A stretch of 64,000 nucleotides of DNA from Perognathus longimembris pacificus (Eukaryota; Chordata; Mammalia; Rodentia; Heteromyidae), in contig NC_063184.1 of the NCBI RefSeq assembly GCF_023159225.1, positions 16,233,528 to 16,297,527 of the forward strand, written 5' to 3'. Position 1 is the stretch's first letter. Every line of letters starts with the position of its first letter. The position numbers and the translations under genes are program-made. The notes under the pieces were generated by a model. That model was given only the letters and a program-made list of their open reading frames with translations, did no database searches and had not been told where the DNA came from. Of the stretch, positions 24,082 through 35,429 are shown piece after piece.

Positions 24082-24292
24082 TTTTTTTTTTTTTTTTTTG
24101 GCCAGTCCTGGGCCTTGGGCTCAGGGCCTGAGCACTGTCCCTAGCTTCTTCCCGCTCAAGGCTAGCACTCCGCCACTTGAGCCACAGCGCCACTTCTGGC
24201 CGTTTTCTGTATATGTGGTGCTGGGGAATCGAACCTAGGGCCTCGTGTATCCGAGGCAGGCACTCTTGCCACTAGGCTATATCCCCAGCCCC
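24082..24292 (-). mobile_element. IDL-Geo SINE, young (copy A of an inverted pair)
   Basis: Antisense order: T run, Geo half (ggccagtcctgggccttggg, ccacttgagccacagcgcca), IDL half ending atatccccagcccc. The tRNA-Ala-type A box and B box are intact on the minus strand. Target duplication taaagataataattt lies at 24067-24081 and 24293-24307. It shares the variant cttcttcccgctc with the 55538 copy and differs from it at only about four positions, so it is recent. Confidence 0.95.
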
Positions 24293-24307
24293 TAAAGATA
24301 ATAATTT

Positions 24308-24346
24308 AGCCCCAAGGACTGATATTTTTAAAAATTATTATCTTTA
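24308..24346. repeat. foldback spacer between opposed SINEs
   Basis: It consists of agcccc (the 5'-end hexamer of an antisense IDL), then the reverse complement of copy B's right flank, then at 24332-24346 the reverse complement of copy A's target duplication. The spacer is therefore made of inverted copies of flanking sequence, not ordinary unique DNA. Confidence 0.85.
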
Positions 24347-24569
24347 GGGGCTGGGGATATAGCCTAGTGGCAAGAGTGCCTGCCTCGGATACACGAGGCC
24401 CTAGGTTCGATTCCCCAGCACCACATATACAGAAAACTTCCAGAAGCGGCGCTGTGGCTCAAGTGGCGGAGTGCTAGCCTTGAGCAAAAAGGAAGCCAGG
24501 GACAGTGCTCAGGCCCTGAGTCCAAGGCCCACCACTGGCCAAAAAAAAAATATATATATATATATAAAA
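24347..24569 (+). mobile_element. IDL-Geo SINE, young (copy B of an inverted pair)
   Basis: Starts ggggctggggatatagccta. Pol III A box tagcctagtgg is at 24360-24370 and B box ggttcgattcc at 24404-24414. A perfect hairpin at the anticodon-arm position (gcctcg...cgaggc) spans 24382-24399. The Geo half follows, then an A tail grown into (TA)n. It has no direct target duplication: its right flank aaaaatatcagtcctt (24570-24585) appears upstream only as the inverted copy at 24314-24329. Confidence 0.95.
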
Positions 24570-24585
24570 AAAAATATCAGTCCTT

Positions 24586-24940
24586 AACCAGTAATCTGTC
24601 CTGTATCACATGTTAGCTTCTTACCGTTTGAATTTAATTTGTCATTTTACTGTAAAGGTTCTTAAGTTTTAATTGGGATTACATTTAATATGTAGATCTA
24701 TTTGGGGGAAAAAACATTAAAATATTTGGCTATGCAACTCATAAACGTGGTATTTTTCTCCATTTGTTTTAGTAGTCAGGACCATGTTCCAACAAATTTC
24801 TTTTAGTTTTAGGAGTAGAAGTTTTACACAAATCTTGCTGAATCCATTCTCAATATTTGTTGCTATTTGAATTAAGTATCTCAAGCCTAGAGTTAGCTAA
24901 CTTGGATAGGGTAAAAAACAACAACATTGAACCTGAAAAG
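24586..24940. other. AT-rich unique sequence
   Basis: Nothing recognised. Confidence 0.5.
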
Positions 24941-24951
24941 AGTTGTTTCTT

Positions 24952-25170
24952 TTATTTCTATTTAATTATTTATTTATTTTTGCCAGTCCTGGGGCTTGAA
25001 CTTAGGGCCTAGGCACTGTCCCTGAACTTCTTTTGCTCAAGGCTAGCACTCTACCACTTGAGCCACAGCACCACTTCCAGCGTTTTCTGTTTATGTGGTA
25101 CTGAGGAATCAAACCCAGGGGCTTCAGGCATGCTAGGCAAGCACTCTAGCGCTGAGCCACGTTCCCAGCC
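24952..25170 (-). mobile_element. IDL-Geo SINE, older subtype
   Basis: Antisense Geo half (tgccagtcctggggcttgaa, tcttttgctcaaggctagc) and IDL half with the older gcatgctaggcaagcactct. Target duplication agttgtttctt lies at 24941-24951 and 25171-25181. The Geo B-box-like motif still reads ttcaagcccc in sense. Confidence 0.92.
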
Positions 25171-25181
25171 AGTTGTTTCTT

Positions 25182-26057
25182 AACAGCATTTTTTTTTTCA
25201 AGTTTGGATGTCTTTTGTAACACTATTTTGGCATTATAAACTCATTGGTAAAATGAGTTCTTTATGGATATTTATGAAGTGTATAATTAGATGAATTATA
25301 GTTCTTGAATTATTTCTTAGGAAGACACTGGGTCTTGGTGCTAGATTAAGGCCAAATATCAAATTCTAATTGTGACTATAAGAAAACTAGCTTTTTAGCC
25401 TTTCTACTAACTTCCCCAGAATGCTACCCCTACATGGGTTCTTGAATTAAGAATGGAAGTTCATCCTCTAAAATCTGGGAAATTTATGATAACTATTGAT
25501 ATACTGCAGGATGCTGGCTAGGAGTTTGCAGGCGTGGCAAGAATTGTTTTTTGAGATTATATAGGGAGTGCCTACATCCTGGCAATAAGAAGAAAGTGGG
25601 TGACATCTATCCTTATATGCCTTAATAGTCTGTCCATTCAAGTTTAAGTTTCTAGGATGTTCATAGGTAGCTAATAGAAGGTACTTTTGAATCATGCTAG
25701 TCATAGAAAATATGAATCAACACTAGGGAGTGGCATCACCTCACTGCGATCAGAATGGCTGTTATTGAAAAGGCAAAACCGGTGACAAAGCACTCTGAAT
25801 GAAAGGGAGATTTTTTTTTTTTGTTATTTAAAGTCATTTAAAATGAGTTAGGAAGTAGACTGAATATTTATTAGGGACCATGCCATGTAGTATATCTTCT
25901 GCAATTGTCATCTAGCTCTACTTTTTACTTTTTTCCCTTTTCTTCTCTGTACCTGGGACATTGCCCTATATGATCCAAGAAGTGGGAACCCAAATACTCT
26001 GTGAGGTTCTTCCAGCAGAGACCTGAAATGGATCCGAGAAGGGAATAGAGGAGATGC
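25182..26057. other. unique sequence, nothing recognised
   Basis: Includes a 13-T run near 25808. The 101-codon minus frame at 25908-26213 overlaps its end; see findings. Confidence 0.45.
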
Positions 26058-26071
26058 GGGGGGGGGGGGGG
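26058..26071. repeat. 14-G homopolymer run
   Basis: Uninterrupted G run on the plus strand. Confidence 0.95.
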
Positions 26072-26339
26072 TCTTTCCTGTACCTCCTAAATCCTTCAAG
26101 TCCAGGTCATCAGGCTGGCCATTGTCATAGGTGGTCCATTGTTCAAAGTCCTGCTTGGGTTGGGTGAGGGTACCCTTCCCTGGTCTGCAGGTAACATCTC
26201 CCCTCTTAGTCACAGGAACAACTGTTACTTTTAGTTTCCCTACATTGTGCCTTTTATTGACATCTCAGTCTAGTGTTCTTGAACCTTGAGACAGAGTGAC
26301 ACAAAGCATCAGATCCACAGAGTATGAATATGGCTAGTC

Positions 26340-26774
26340 AAACCCACCTAGCCAAGATATGGAATCAACCCAGATGCCTCTCCATGGACAAATGGATCAA
26401 TAAAATGTGATAAATAGACACAACGGAATTCTATGATTCCATTAGAAAGAATAGCATTTGTAAGGAAATTGAAAGATTTGGAAAAAATTATACTAAGGAA
26501 ATTGAGCCAACCCAAAGAAACATAGGCCACCTGATTTCCCTCACGAGTAATAATTAGAATGTGCCAGAAACCTACAAGTAAAGCCAATGGATCATAAGAG
26601 ACAAATAATTACACCTGGACATGATTAATTAAACAGCAGTCTAAACATTCACACAGTAAGAACAAAGGATATTTTTAGGAGAAGACTGCAAGGGCTCAAT
26701 AACTTTGTGCATATGATCATATAAAATGATGCTCAACAAAATGAACTCCAAGAAATGGAAGAGAGAAGTTTTTA
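26340..26774 (+). mobile_element. old L1 3' end, upstream part (split by another L1)
   Basis: gccaagatatggaatcaacc, aatggatcaataaaatgtga and ggaaattgagccaacccaaa are the ORF2 C-terminus in decayed form. The 3' UTR starts after about 26560. The element continues at 27241. Confidence 0.8.
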
Positions 26775-27240
26775 CTTTTTAATTTTATTGTCAAGGTGAT
26801 GCACAGATGGGTTACAGTTTCATATGTAAGGTAGTGAGTACATTCCTTGTCAAACTTGTTACCTCCTTCCTCATTTTTCTACCATCTTCCCTCTTCCCCA
26901 ATACCACCCCCCCAAGTTGTACAGTTATTTTACAACATATTGTCTTGTAAGTATCACTGTTGTATTGGTTCACCTTTCACCCTTTTTCTTACCATTTTGA
27001 TATTCCCCTTCCCTTTCCTAATTCAGATAGACATATATACAATACCGAGGGTACCAAAATAACAAACAGTGACAATAGGCACTAAACCATAAGGGAAAAG
27101 TGCAAGAAAAATGAATAACTTCACATAGTACATTAAAAATAACAACAACCTCTTGTTTCCATATCTTGGAGTTCATTTCTCTGACCATCATCATCTTATA
27201 TGATCATATGTACATAGTCATTGAGCTATTGTGATCCTCT
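26775..27240 (-). mobile_element. L1 3' end inserted antisense into another L1
   Basis: It begins with the antisense terminus ttttaattttattgtcaagg and tgatgcacagatgggttac, runs through the antisense 3' UTR, and stops near gctattgtgatcctctg. The host L1 continues on the other side. ggaagagagaagttttta (26757-26774) and ggaaacaagaggtgtttc (from 27241) look like a diverged target duplication. Confidence 0.8.
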
Positions 27241-27605
27241 GGGAAACAAGAGGTGTTTCATTGTACTGTTTTAGTTCTTGTTTTTCTTTAATTCCCTTCT
27301 GTCACTGATTTTTTAATTTCTGTGTCCTTTGTCTTGTATATGTTTATCTGATATGGTGAGGGGAGGGGGAAGCACAGAAATGGTGGGACATAGGGTGAAC
27401 CAATTCAACAGTGCAACCCACAAGACACCATGTTGGAAGTGAACTCCACAACGTCGGGGGCAGGGAAGTCGAGAGGGAAAAACCTGGGACAGAATGAGGG
27501 AAGGGGTGACACCGCTCAAAAGGAAATGCACTCATTACCTGACAAATGTAACTGCAACCTCTCTGTACATCACCTTTACAATTTTTAAAAGCTAAAATTT
27601 TTTTC
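27241..27605 (+). mobile_element. old L1 3' UTR, downstream part
   Basis: Continuation of the 26340 element: 3' UTR with G-rich block (gtgaggggagggggaagc), then aatgcactcattacctgaca and ctctgtacatcacctttaca plus an A/T-rich tail. Confidence 0.8.
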
Positions 27606-28582
27606 AAAAAGCAGTAATATATACAGAAAACACTTTTCTTAAAAATTGGGACTTCTCAGCATTTACATGCGCTGTCATGATATAATTATCAATCAGACAT
27701 ACTTGCTGCCTCAACTAATAATTGATGATATATAAAATTCTAATATTGATTAGTGTATACAAATCAGGCACTTTTAATTTGTAAATAATGCAAAAGAAAT
27801 CAAGTTACATAACAGACATATTTTCTAGTTCAACTTTTTACTTATGATGTAGAAAACTCTAATTTTTTGAAAAATCTAGCAGATTAAATTTTTAATATAG
27901 ATTTTCAATTAGATCAAATAAATCAGGTTATATATGTTTAGACCACTTGTATTTTAATTGTGAGAGCATGCTTTGAGTTTTGACCTTCAGGGACAAGATT
28001 GATTTTTTTTTTTTTTTTTGCTCATAGAACTAAGGTATTTCCTATGTAGAAAAGTTAGTCACATTTTCTTGGAAATATGTATCAGTTGAGAAAGTATTAA
28101 GTGTATTAAAACATTAGGAGAACTCATTCATTTTGAGTTTGGACATTTGGGTTAATTATTATTAATAATTTAAATCAGATTTTTGAGTTCCATTCTCAGC
28201 CAATAATGAAAAGTGCAGCGATATATCATCCCCAGGAACCTGTGCCTTTGGCAGAACCTGCAGCGCCGCGCAATTCAGCACACAGGCTGGACTTGCACTA
28301 GGGGTCCACCTACTTCTGAAAGGACAAAGGTAAAATCCCATAAGGGTATTTCACAAAATGTAAATCCACCAATGTAGGCACCTCAGCATAGAATCCACAC
28401 GTTGCATGGTAGCATGCACACATTTTCCTTTCCTCAGAGGAAGGACAAAGTAGGATAAAACCAAATCAACCATCTCTGCTTTGGAAAAGAGGAAATAAAT
28501 ATAGAAAACGCCCTGCCATTTTTAGATCTGATGATGACTGGTATCGTTGCAAATTAAAGAAATTCTCTATTTTTCCCTTTGG

Positions 28583-28583
<1 letters not shown>
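27606..28583. other. AT-rich unique sequence
   Basis: A 16-T run lies near 28003 and a small CpG patch (cagcgccgcgc) at 28261. Nothing else recognised. Confidence 0.5.

Positions 28584-28629
<46 letters not shown>
28584..28629. repeat. (AC)n microsatellite
   Basis: About 23 AC units just upstream of an antisense IDL-Geo insertion; target site atca(c/t)tctatttt overlaps its right edge. Confidence 0.97.
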
Positions 28630-28630
<1 letters not shown>

Positions 28631-28641
28631 CACTCTATTTT

Positions 28642-28846
28642 TTTTTTTTTTTTGCCAGTTCTGAGGCTTGAACTCAGGGCCTGAGCACTGTCTCTGGCTT
28701 CTTTTTACTTGAAGCTAGCATTCTACCACTTGAGCCACAGCGCCACTTCTGGCTTTTTGTATATATGTGGTGCTGAGGAATTGAACCTAGGGCTTCATGT
28801 ATAAGAGGCAAGCACTCTGCCACTAGGCCATAGTTCCAGCCCCCAA
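28642..28846 (-). mobile_element. IDL-Geo SINE
   Basis: T run, antisense Geo half (gccagttctgaggcttgaac) and IDL half ending ccatagttccagccccc. Target duplication with one mismatch lies at 28629-28641 and 28847-28859. Confidence 0.93.
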
Positions 28847-28859
28847 ATCATTCTATTTT

Positions 28860-29746
28860 ACTTTATTTGAAATCTTGGTTAAATTTATTTCGGAATCTAG
28901 GACTGTAGCTGCAGCTCTGTAGCTAGGCATGGCATATTTGAAGGCAAGTAGAACATGAAAGTCCAAAAGGTGAGACATGACACAATGGTGGTGAAAACCT
29001 GATGTACTGAGATGGGCTAAGGGTTGCATTTTCCTTCCTTTCTCATAGCCCCTACACAGAGTCTGCATTACGGCTATCACTGTTGGTCAGACTTCAAGGG
29101 CAAAGAAGATTCTCTAATCTTGGGATTATGTTAGCACCCCATTCTGGAGAAGAGATTTGGATCCAGATTTGAAGCAAAGGCACCTGTAGATCCTAAATTG
29201 TGCTTTACAACATGTCAAATGAATGTTTCAAGTTCTATGTGGGAGGCTTCTTAATGTCAAAACAAGCCCACCAATTCAGATTAGGCACTAGGACAAAGCG
29301 CAGAACAAGCCGGTTTCCCAAAGTCATGAGCTCCAAAACACACAGTTACTTGGGACTGTTTCTTTTCATCATCATTGCCCATCAGTCATCACAACAGTTT
29401 CAGCAGCCTAAAGGCTTCATCAAATTGCCCCTTTCTTCTTATTTCCATGACTACTACTTAGCCTTTTGGCCAAGTACTTGAGTAGCATGCAATAAGCACC
29501 AAAATGAATCTGGCATCCTCACTTTCCAGTTTCTCCTCTATAATTAGATTAATTACTATTTAAACACCAGTTTTCAACCTATGATGATCTTGTTATAAAT
29601 CTTTAAGGATGCTTGAAAGTAAAACCCAAATTGTTTTATTAGGTATTCTAATCCCATAAAAATATAAACATTAAAAACCTTACCAAGCCATGGATGAAAA
29701 TAGTATTATTGCAACTATTAAAATTAAGATCCACTTAACACTTTAT
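28860..29746. other. unique sequence, nothing recognised
   Basis: The 93-codon plus frame at 29200-29481 and the minus frame at 28853-29080 have no domain or splice context I can support. Confidence 0.45.
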
Positions 29747-29759
29747 AAATTGTGTTTCT

Positions 29760-30754
29760 GACGTACTTTTGGTGGGTATATAACCTAGTGCAACCACCAG
29801 GGAAATCAGCATAGAGGGTCCTCAATAAATTAAAAATAAAACTATTTTATGACCCTACTATACCACTCTTAGGTATAGATGCCAACCACAGTAAGTCAAT
29901 ATGGAAGAGAGATACCTGCATACTCATGTTTAATGTAGGTCTGTTCACAATACTGACCAAGCTGCTCAACAACCAATGAATGAATAAAGACACTGTTTCT
30001 GCATTCACCAGCCATAAAGAACATGAAATTCGTCATTTGAAGAAAATAGATATAACTGATCATTACCATGCTGGCAAGAGAAGTCAAATTCACAAAGTCA
30101 AATACTATGTGTCATGTTCTCACTCATCTGGTCTATAAGATAATGATAATTATAACAATACTGAGTCATGAATGTAAGTGGGGGACTGTCAAGGAGGAAT
30201 GGGTGGGAGTAGGAGGGGGAAAGGAGGAGAAACTAAGGGGTAAAGACAATTGAAGGGCTTTACATCTATATCTATGTATGTATACACACATAATGCATAT
30301 ATATATATAAATAGACCCGAAGACATACATATATATATATCTTCATATATATGGATAGAACTTATTATATATAGATATAGATAGATATGACTAGAACTCA
30401 ATATAATTCATGATATATATGAATAGAACCAATAGAATTTAAGATATATACATGAATATATGTATATACATTTGAATATATACGGATCAAACTTAAGATA
30501 TATATGAAGATTATATTTATACATATATATATACACTTGTATATGTATGTGTATATGAATTCATTGTAATGAATCCCATCAAACCCTTTGAAATAGGGGG
30601 AGGAATGAGGCAAAGAATGAGATTTTTATGGAGAGGTAAATTTGTTCAAAGTGCACCGTATGCTTGTATGGAGATACCACAAACTCCCTCCCCCGCCATA
30701 TGATAAATATATGGTAACTCAAACATAAATAAAAAATAAAGAGCAAAAAAAATC
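29760..30754 (+). mobile_element. old L1 3' end, about 1 kb, with target duplication
   Basis: ORF2 C-terminal landmarks occur in order: tttggtgggtatataac, ctactataccactcttaggt, gcatactcatgtttaatgta, accagccataaagaacatga, tgttctcactcatctg. Then comes a 3' UTR with a G/A-rich block (30185-30240) and a large AT expansion, ending with a tail rich in ataaa. aaattgtg(t/c)ttct at 29747-29759 and 30755-30767 is the target duplication. It is an older subfamily than the 42270 copy. Confidence 0.88.
30290..30550. repeat. (TATA)-rich semi-tandem array inside an L1 3' UTR
   Basis: Irregular units of the kind gatatatatgaatagaac recur several times with (TA)n and (GATA)n runs. Frames on the minus strand here are artefacts. 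Confidence 0.75.
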
Positions 30755-30933
30755 AAATTGTGCTTCTACACCAAGTCTCATGTGATTCTTTAAATGGCCT
30801 GATAGAAAAGTGATCTTTGTTATGAGTACCAGTTATTGCCACGTTTAGGGAACTCAGTATGAATGGTTGGGTTTTTTTCCCCTGCATTATTGTGGGATGA
30901 AGGAGAGAAATCAATTGGAAGGAAGCAAGGCAA

Positions 30934-30935
<2 letters not shown>

Positions 30936-30975
<40 letters not shown>

Positions 30976-31011
30976 CGTGCGCGTGTGCGAGAAAGAGAAA
31001 GAGAAAGAGAA
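30936..31011. repeat. (AC)n with CG-alternating end and (GAAA)n
   Basis: (AC)n grades into gcacacacgtgcgcgtgtgc, an alternating purine-pyrimidine stretch with several CpGs, then (GAAAGA)n. Confidence 0.93.
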
Positions 31012-31359
31012 CTAGCAAAAAATTAAGCTAGACAAGACTGTAGAGCAAAGCTTGTCCTGTTTCTCTTATAGTCATTTGCCTTTCCCTGCATGACTTTTAG
31101 CCTCCTTTTGTTGTTGCCCATTTATGAAATGCCCCTCCATACATAGTCAAAATGCAGATACTGAGCTTAGTTAATCCCCAGTATTAATCATTGGAGGGGC
31201 ATGTCATGCTTCTCTATAGCTACTGACTAGACTGAGGATGGATCAGCTTTGTAACAAGTGTCCTCACTTTCTTAGACCAAAAAGTGATCCTAAATAAGAG
31301 TCTGGGGTGAGACAATTATAGCCATAATGGGAACATGACATGCTCAGTAAATGGCTTCC
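31012..31359. other. unique sequence, nothing recognised
   Basis: No supportable feature. Confidence 0.5.
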
Positions 31360-31470
31360 TGGAATGCCTTCCGCTATCCTTCCTACTGATTCATATTTCA
31401 CTGATCTTTCAAAGCACAGCTTTTATCTTTCTCTCCTTCCTAAAACTTGCCCAGCTAGCCCAGGCCACAG
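31360..31470 (+). mobile_element. L2 relic, 3' region
   Basis: tggaatgccttccgctatcc, tctttcaaagcacagctttt and ctccttcctaaaacttgccc parallel the L2 consensus segment encoding the C-terminal end and 3' UTR. Confidence 0.6.
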
Positions 31471-32179
31471 CATGATTCAGTGGTAAGCAGAAGAAGGATT
31501 CTTCTTTTTTTTTTTTTGACATCTGACAGACCTCACAATCATCACAAGATTCATCCCTAACCTAGGTGCTTCTGAAATTTAAGTGTGCGTATGAATCATC
31601 TCGAGAGTTGATCAATATAAAACTTACCCAGAGATTTGATTCAATAGGATAGATTTAGGTCTCTGAGGTTGCAGCTCTGACCAGCTTCTGGGTGATTCTG
31701 ACATTGCCCTAGTGCAGAGAAGACATGGAACACAACTTCCTAGGCACTTGGGCCTGGGAGAAAGGCTCTGGGGAAAAGGGGGTGTCTAATAATCTCGCTC
31801 ATTGGACAGTCACATGGGTTACAAGAAATCAGAATATTTTCTGTTTGGGAAATAATGGCTCTCAAACCTTAGTTGGTCTACCTTCTCATGATCGGATCTT
31901 TCTGATTTCTCTCAATCAGTAGGAGTAGTTCAGTGTGTGAAATACAGAATTTCCTTAAAATTAATTTAGCACAGATGTCAGTTTCAACAGTGGTAAGTTA
32001 TGGGTCCCCAGTAGGTTCAAAGACATTCCGAAGAGTTGTGCTTAGTGCTACTATACTTTCCTTACAGTCAACATTTCTGGGTCAGGCAGTGGGTGCAGCA
32101 GGTTGAAGAGTCATAGTCGAAGCCTGATGTCCCATGGTTTTTGTTGTTTGTTGTTGTTGTTTCTTTTTCCTGATTTTTG
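31471..32179. other. unique sequence, nothing recognised
   Basis: Contains a 14-T run near 31505 and a (GTT)n run at 32141-32161. Confidence 0.5.
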
Positions 32180-32325
32180 CTTTCTTAGTACCTGGCAAAT
32201 GCTCTACCACTGAACTACATCATCCCCAGCCCCTTAAAAAATGCATTGTGAGATAGAGTCTTAGTAAGTCAATGGTCTGGACTTGGTCATCCTCCTGCAT
32301 TCGCCTCCTCTGCAGCTGGGAAAAC
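32180..32325 (-). mobile_element. B1-ID composite SINE, diverged
   Basis: The antisense ID part (ggcaaatgctctaccactga, catcatccccagcccc) is followed, after an A-rich linker, by an antisense B1 part (gagatagagtcttagtaagt, catcctcctgcattcgcctc, gcagctggga). Confidence 0.6.
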
Positions 32326-32339
32326 TCAGTTTTTTCATA

Positions 32340-32510
32340 GCTCTGATACTCCCAATCTACGTGACTTCACACCAGTGATTTGGACTCTTCCTTCCTCAGT
32401 TTCTTCTTCTCCAAACAGGGGACAGTGTATTCAAGCAGTCACTATATGTAAAGCATTTAGAAGAGTGCTTTAGACATAGAACTACATAGGTCTTAGTAAT
32501 TATTAGTGAA
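32340..32510 (+). mobile_element. MIR relic
   Basis: ctcagtttcttcttctccaa, tatgtaaagcatttagaaga and gtgctttagacatag follow the 3' half of MIR in order. Confidence 0.65.
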
Positions 32511-33017
32511 TTTGTCTTGTAATTTGTTCTAGTAGAAAAACTGAACAATGTAAGGGAGAATAAAAGTTGCATGTTAAGCTCATAGAAAATTCTTTACTAA
32601 GATAGAGGTTTTTTGCCCCCATATATTAAGTATTCCAGAGTAAAGTTAGCTTTCATTTATTTCTGGTTTCTTTGTTCATACTTAACAACTTATATGCCAA
32701 TTATTGTCACACATCCCACAAAAGTTATAAATGTTAACATCTCCTTTAAATGGATGTTAGTGGCAAGTGGCAAGATGATCTTATTATTCTTCCTTTACCA
32801 TGATGCCCAGATACTTCTTTAAAAGATTATAAAAAGTGGTTTTGTGGAATAACCAAGAAAGAGAACTGTAACGTTGTGAATTATTGAACTAACTACTCTA
32901 TAAATAGACCAAGTGAGCATTAACCACTCTAACATTTTCTTCCTTGCTTTTCTACTATAGTGTACTTTATCTGATCATAAGCATTTTACCTTTTTTTTTG
33001 TAAGTCAGGAAGACTGT
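32511..33017. other. AT-rich unique sequence
   Basis: Nothing recognised. Confidence 0.5.
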
Positions 33018-33262
33018 GGGTGTAAGAGCATGAGTTTCATTCAGAGCCAGATTGCTGTGAATTCACTGTGATCCCCTTCAAACCAGCCGGTGAGCATGGG
33101 AAAGTTCCACAATGTCTTGGAGTCTCAGCTTGCAGTATAGAAATCATGTGATATCTGTGGTATGTGTCACTTACTAAGAAGCTTAATAGTAAAGCAGACC
33201 TTTGCTAATGTATGCACTAGGCTCAAAGTAGATACTAAATGAATAGTAGCTACTATTCTTTC
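33018..33262 (+). mobile_element. MIR relic, near full length
   Basis: gggtgtaagagcatgagttt, cattcagagccagattgctg, a decayed middle (gcatgggaaagttcc), cagcttgcagtatagaaatc and actaggctcaaagtagatac plus aaatgaatagtagctac match MIR from end to end. Confidence 0.75.
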
Positions 33263-34679
33263 TTGTGTTCTTTGCATTTACCTTGGTGAGTAATACAGCC
33301 TAGGCATTCACAAAGGGTTCTTATAAGAATAGATGTGTAAATTCAGGAGCAAGAGTAGTGTTTCGTTCTCAGTGTTGACTAATCCCAGGCTACAAATGCA
33401 GGCAAATAACTCCAAACCACTAAATCTTGACTTTTCTTAGAAAACTATGCCAATTGTAGGGAATTTCATAGTTCATTAACTACATACATTGCTGTTTTCT
33501 GGGTTAATTCAGCTAAACAATTTTCTAACCATAGAAACTAAATTCTAGCAATACTTTTTGCCTCTTCCCAAGATCTTTCACACGTTCTGTGTTGCTCTTC
33601 CTTGTGAATACAATACCATTTATTTTATTACAATGGGATACATTTCATCTAAAGCAACACTGAGAGAATTCCAAAATAGCATGTTGTGGAATGAAAATAC
33701 TTATTGATTGTGATGGTACAGGCGAGTTAGTTAAAAGACTTCCAATATTTCAGATTGCGTATTTATCTAATGGGAAAAATAAACCCCACAGAACTGTGTT
33801 GTAATGAGATTTCTATGTTTGCTCTGCCCTTTTTGTGGCCCTTCCATATGTATATTATATATATATATTATATTTCAATATGGATGACTTGATGGTTACC
33901 ATTATTACTTGTCTTGATAGTTAAAATGTGAATTTTCTCCCACGTGAAGTTGTCATTCTGATAGGCAGGCAGTTTGGATGTAATAGACTTAGCTAATTAT
34001 ACAGAAAGTCTTTCTAGAATGAGGTGTTGGGACCAGAAAACATGGTCATCTGACTAGTTCTTTCCAAAAGCATGGATACTGAAGTGTTTAAATAGTGGTG
34101 TGGCTTTTTATACCTTCCTATCCATCTTGAGGATAAACAGAGAAATCTTCCCATTATAGGATCATGGCAGTGCTACAATCTTGGCTCCCTGTAGACACAA
34201 GAATCTCTGCTCCAAAAAGAGCAACTTCACTAAATTATTGGACGAATGTAAGTAAACTTGTATAGTGTCATTACTAAAATATGGAGATTTTATTTGTTAT
34301 AATGCTTAATACTGCCCTACCTAGCATAGGAAAATAAATAATGTTTCTTAAAATAGCTGCTGGGTCTTCTGCACATAAACCTGGCAGAGGGTGATGTATG
34401 GAGACAGAAGTGACAAATGCTTCTCTAAGTGTTATTAGCAAGTAGAAACAATGCATTTCTGCTTTTAAATTATAGGAGAGTGAGCCACAGAGGCGTTTAA
34501 TCTGACCTGCAATATTTTAAAATGCCAAAAGGCCAGTGGTTTGTAAATCACATTAAAATCCAAATATTCAGAGCTGACCATACAAAACTCAAATTCCCGG
34601 AAAGCAACAATTGGCTACAGGCAAGTACCAACTGACCAGAAGATTCCTACCACTTCCTACAATCCTTATACTTAAAACA
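33263..34679. other. unique sequence, nothing recognised
   Basis: AT-rich with a (TA)n run at 33850-33875. Confidence 0.5.
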
Positions 34680-34850
34680 ATTCTGAAATCAGGATCTAAG
34701 CTTACAGATTGCAATGGCTAGAGTAATAAAGAAAATGATTAAGGATAACACAAAGAACCAGATGGAGGAAATGAAAGAGTCACAAAGGACTGTGAATAAC
34801 ACAGAATTCTCAGAGAAAGAAGCTATTGTTAAGATCCTGTTGTTGGTTTC
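34680..34850 (+). other. possible L1 ORF1-like relic
   Basis: gaaccagatggaggaaatga, aagagtcacaaaggactg and ctcagagaaagaagctattg resemble the A-rich coiled-coil coding part of L1 ORF1. No frame is kept, so this is only a suggestion. Confidence 0.3.
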
Positions 34851-35429
34851 TTGAAGGTACTGGTAGCTATATATAAGAGGGAAAGCTACTGTTTGAAAAA
34901 CGGTCAGATACAGAGAGAGAGGAGGGATGAGGAGAATGGAAATAACTCAGCTTTCTTCTTCACACTGCTAAGTCTCCTACCCCTTTGCTGCCTTCAATCT
35001 CGTCAATGCCTACCATTGACTTCATTCTACTGGAAGCAGCTGGCTCAGGATGTGGGAAATGCATACTACAAAGAAAGGTAAACCCATCTTTGACACAAAG
35101 CACAGCCAGGGAGGGAAGAGACAGATGATTCTGGAAAGCAAACAAGCCTAGAACCTGGTGCTTATCTGCTTCAATCATATATGTTGTCTGTCTGATCCCT
35201 GTCTATGTGTTCATTTATCTTTCCATTATAGGATAAGAAAGCATAGCTTTCAGTCTCTTTTAAGAGGAGTGGCCACTGTTTCATTTCTATTTTTTTCTTA
35301 TTTCCATGTGCTGAAATTTAATGAAAACTCTTTATTTGCTTGCTTACTTTAAAATGTGTATTTTTATGTGACATCAAAATGCTTTTCTTAACCTTGCGAG
35401 TTTTGTCAGGGTAAAATCAATCACACAGA
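34851..35429. other. unique sequence, nothing recognised
   Basis: Overlapping 60-76 codon frames on both strands have no recognised family. Confidence 0.5.

Noticed and set aside
24360..24414. Possible functional tRNA gene (intact A and B boxes)
   Set aside because: The boxes belong to the IDL half of a SINE; the tRNA fold is degenerate and a SINE body and tail follow.
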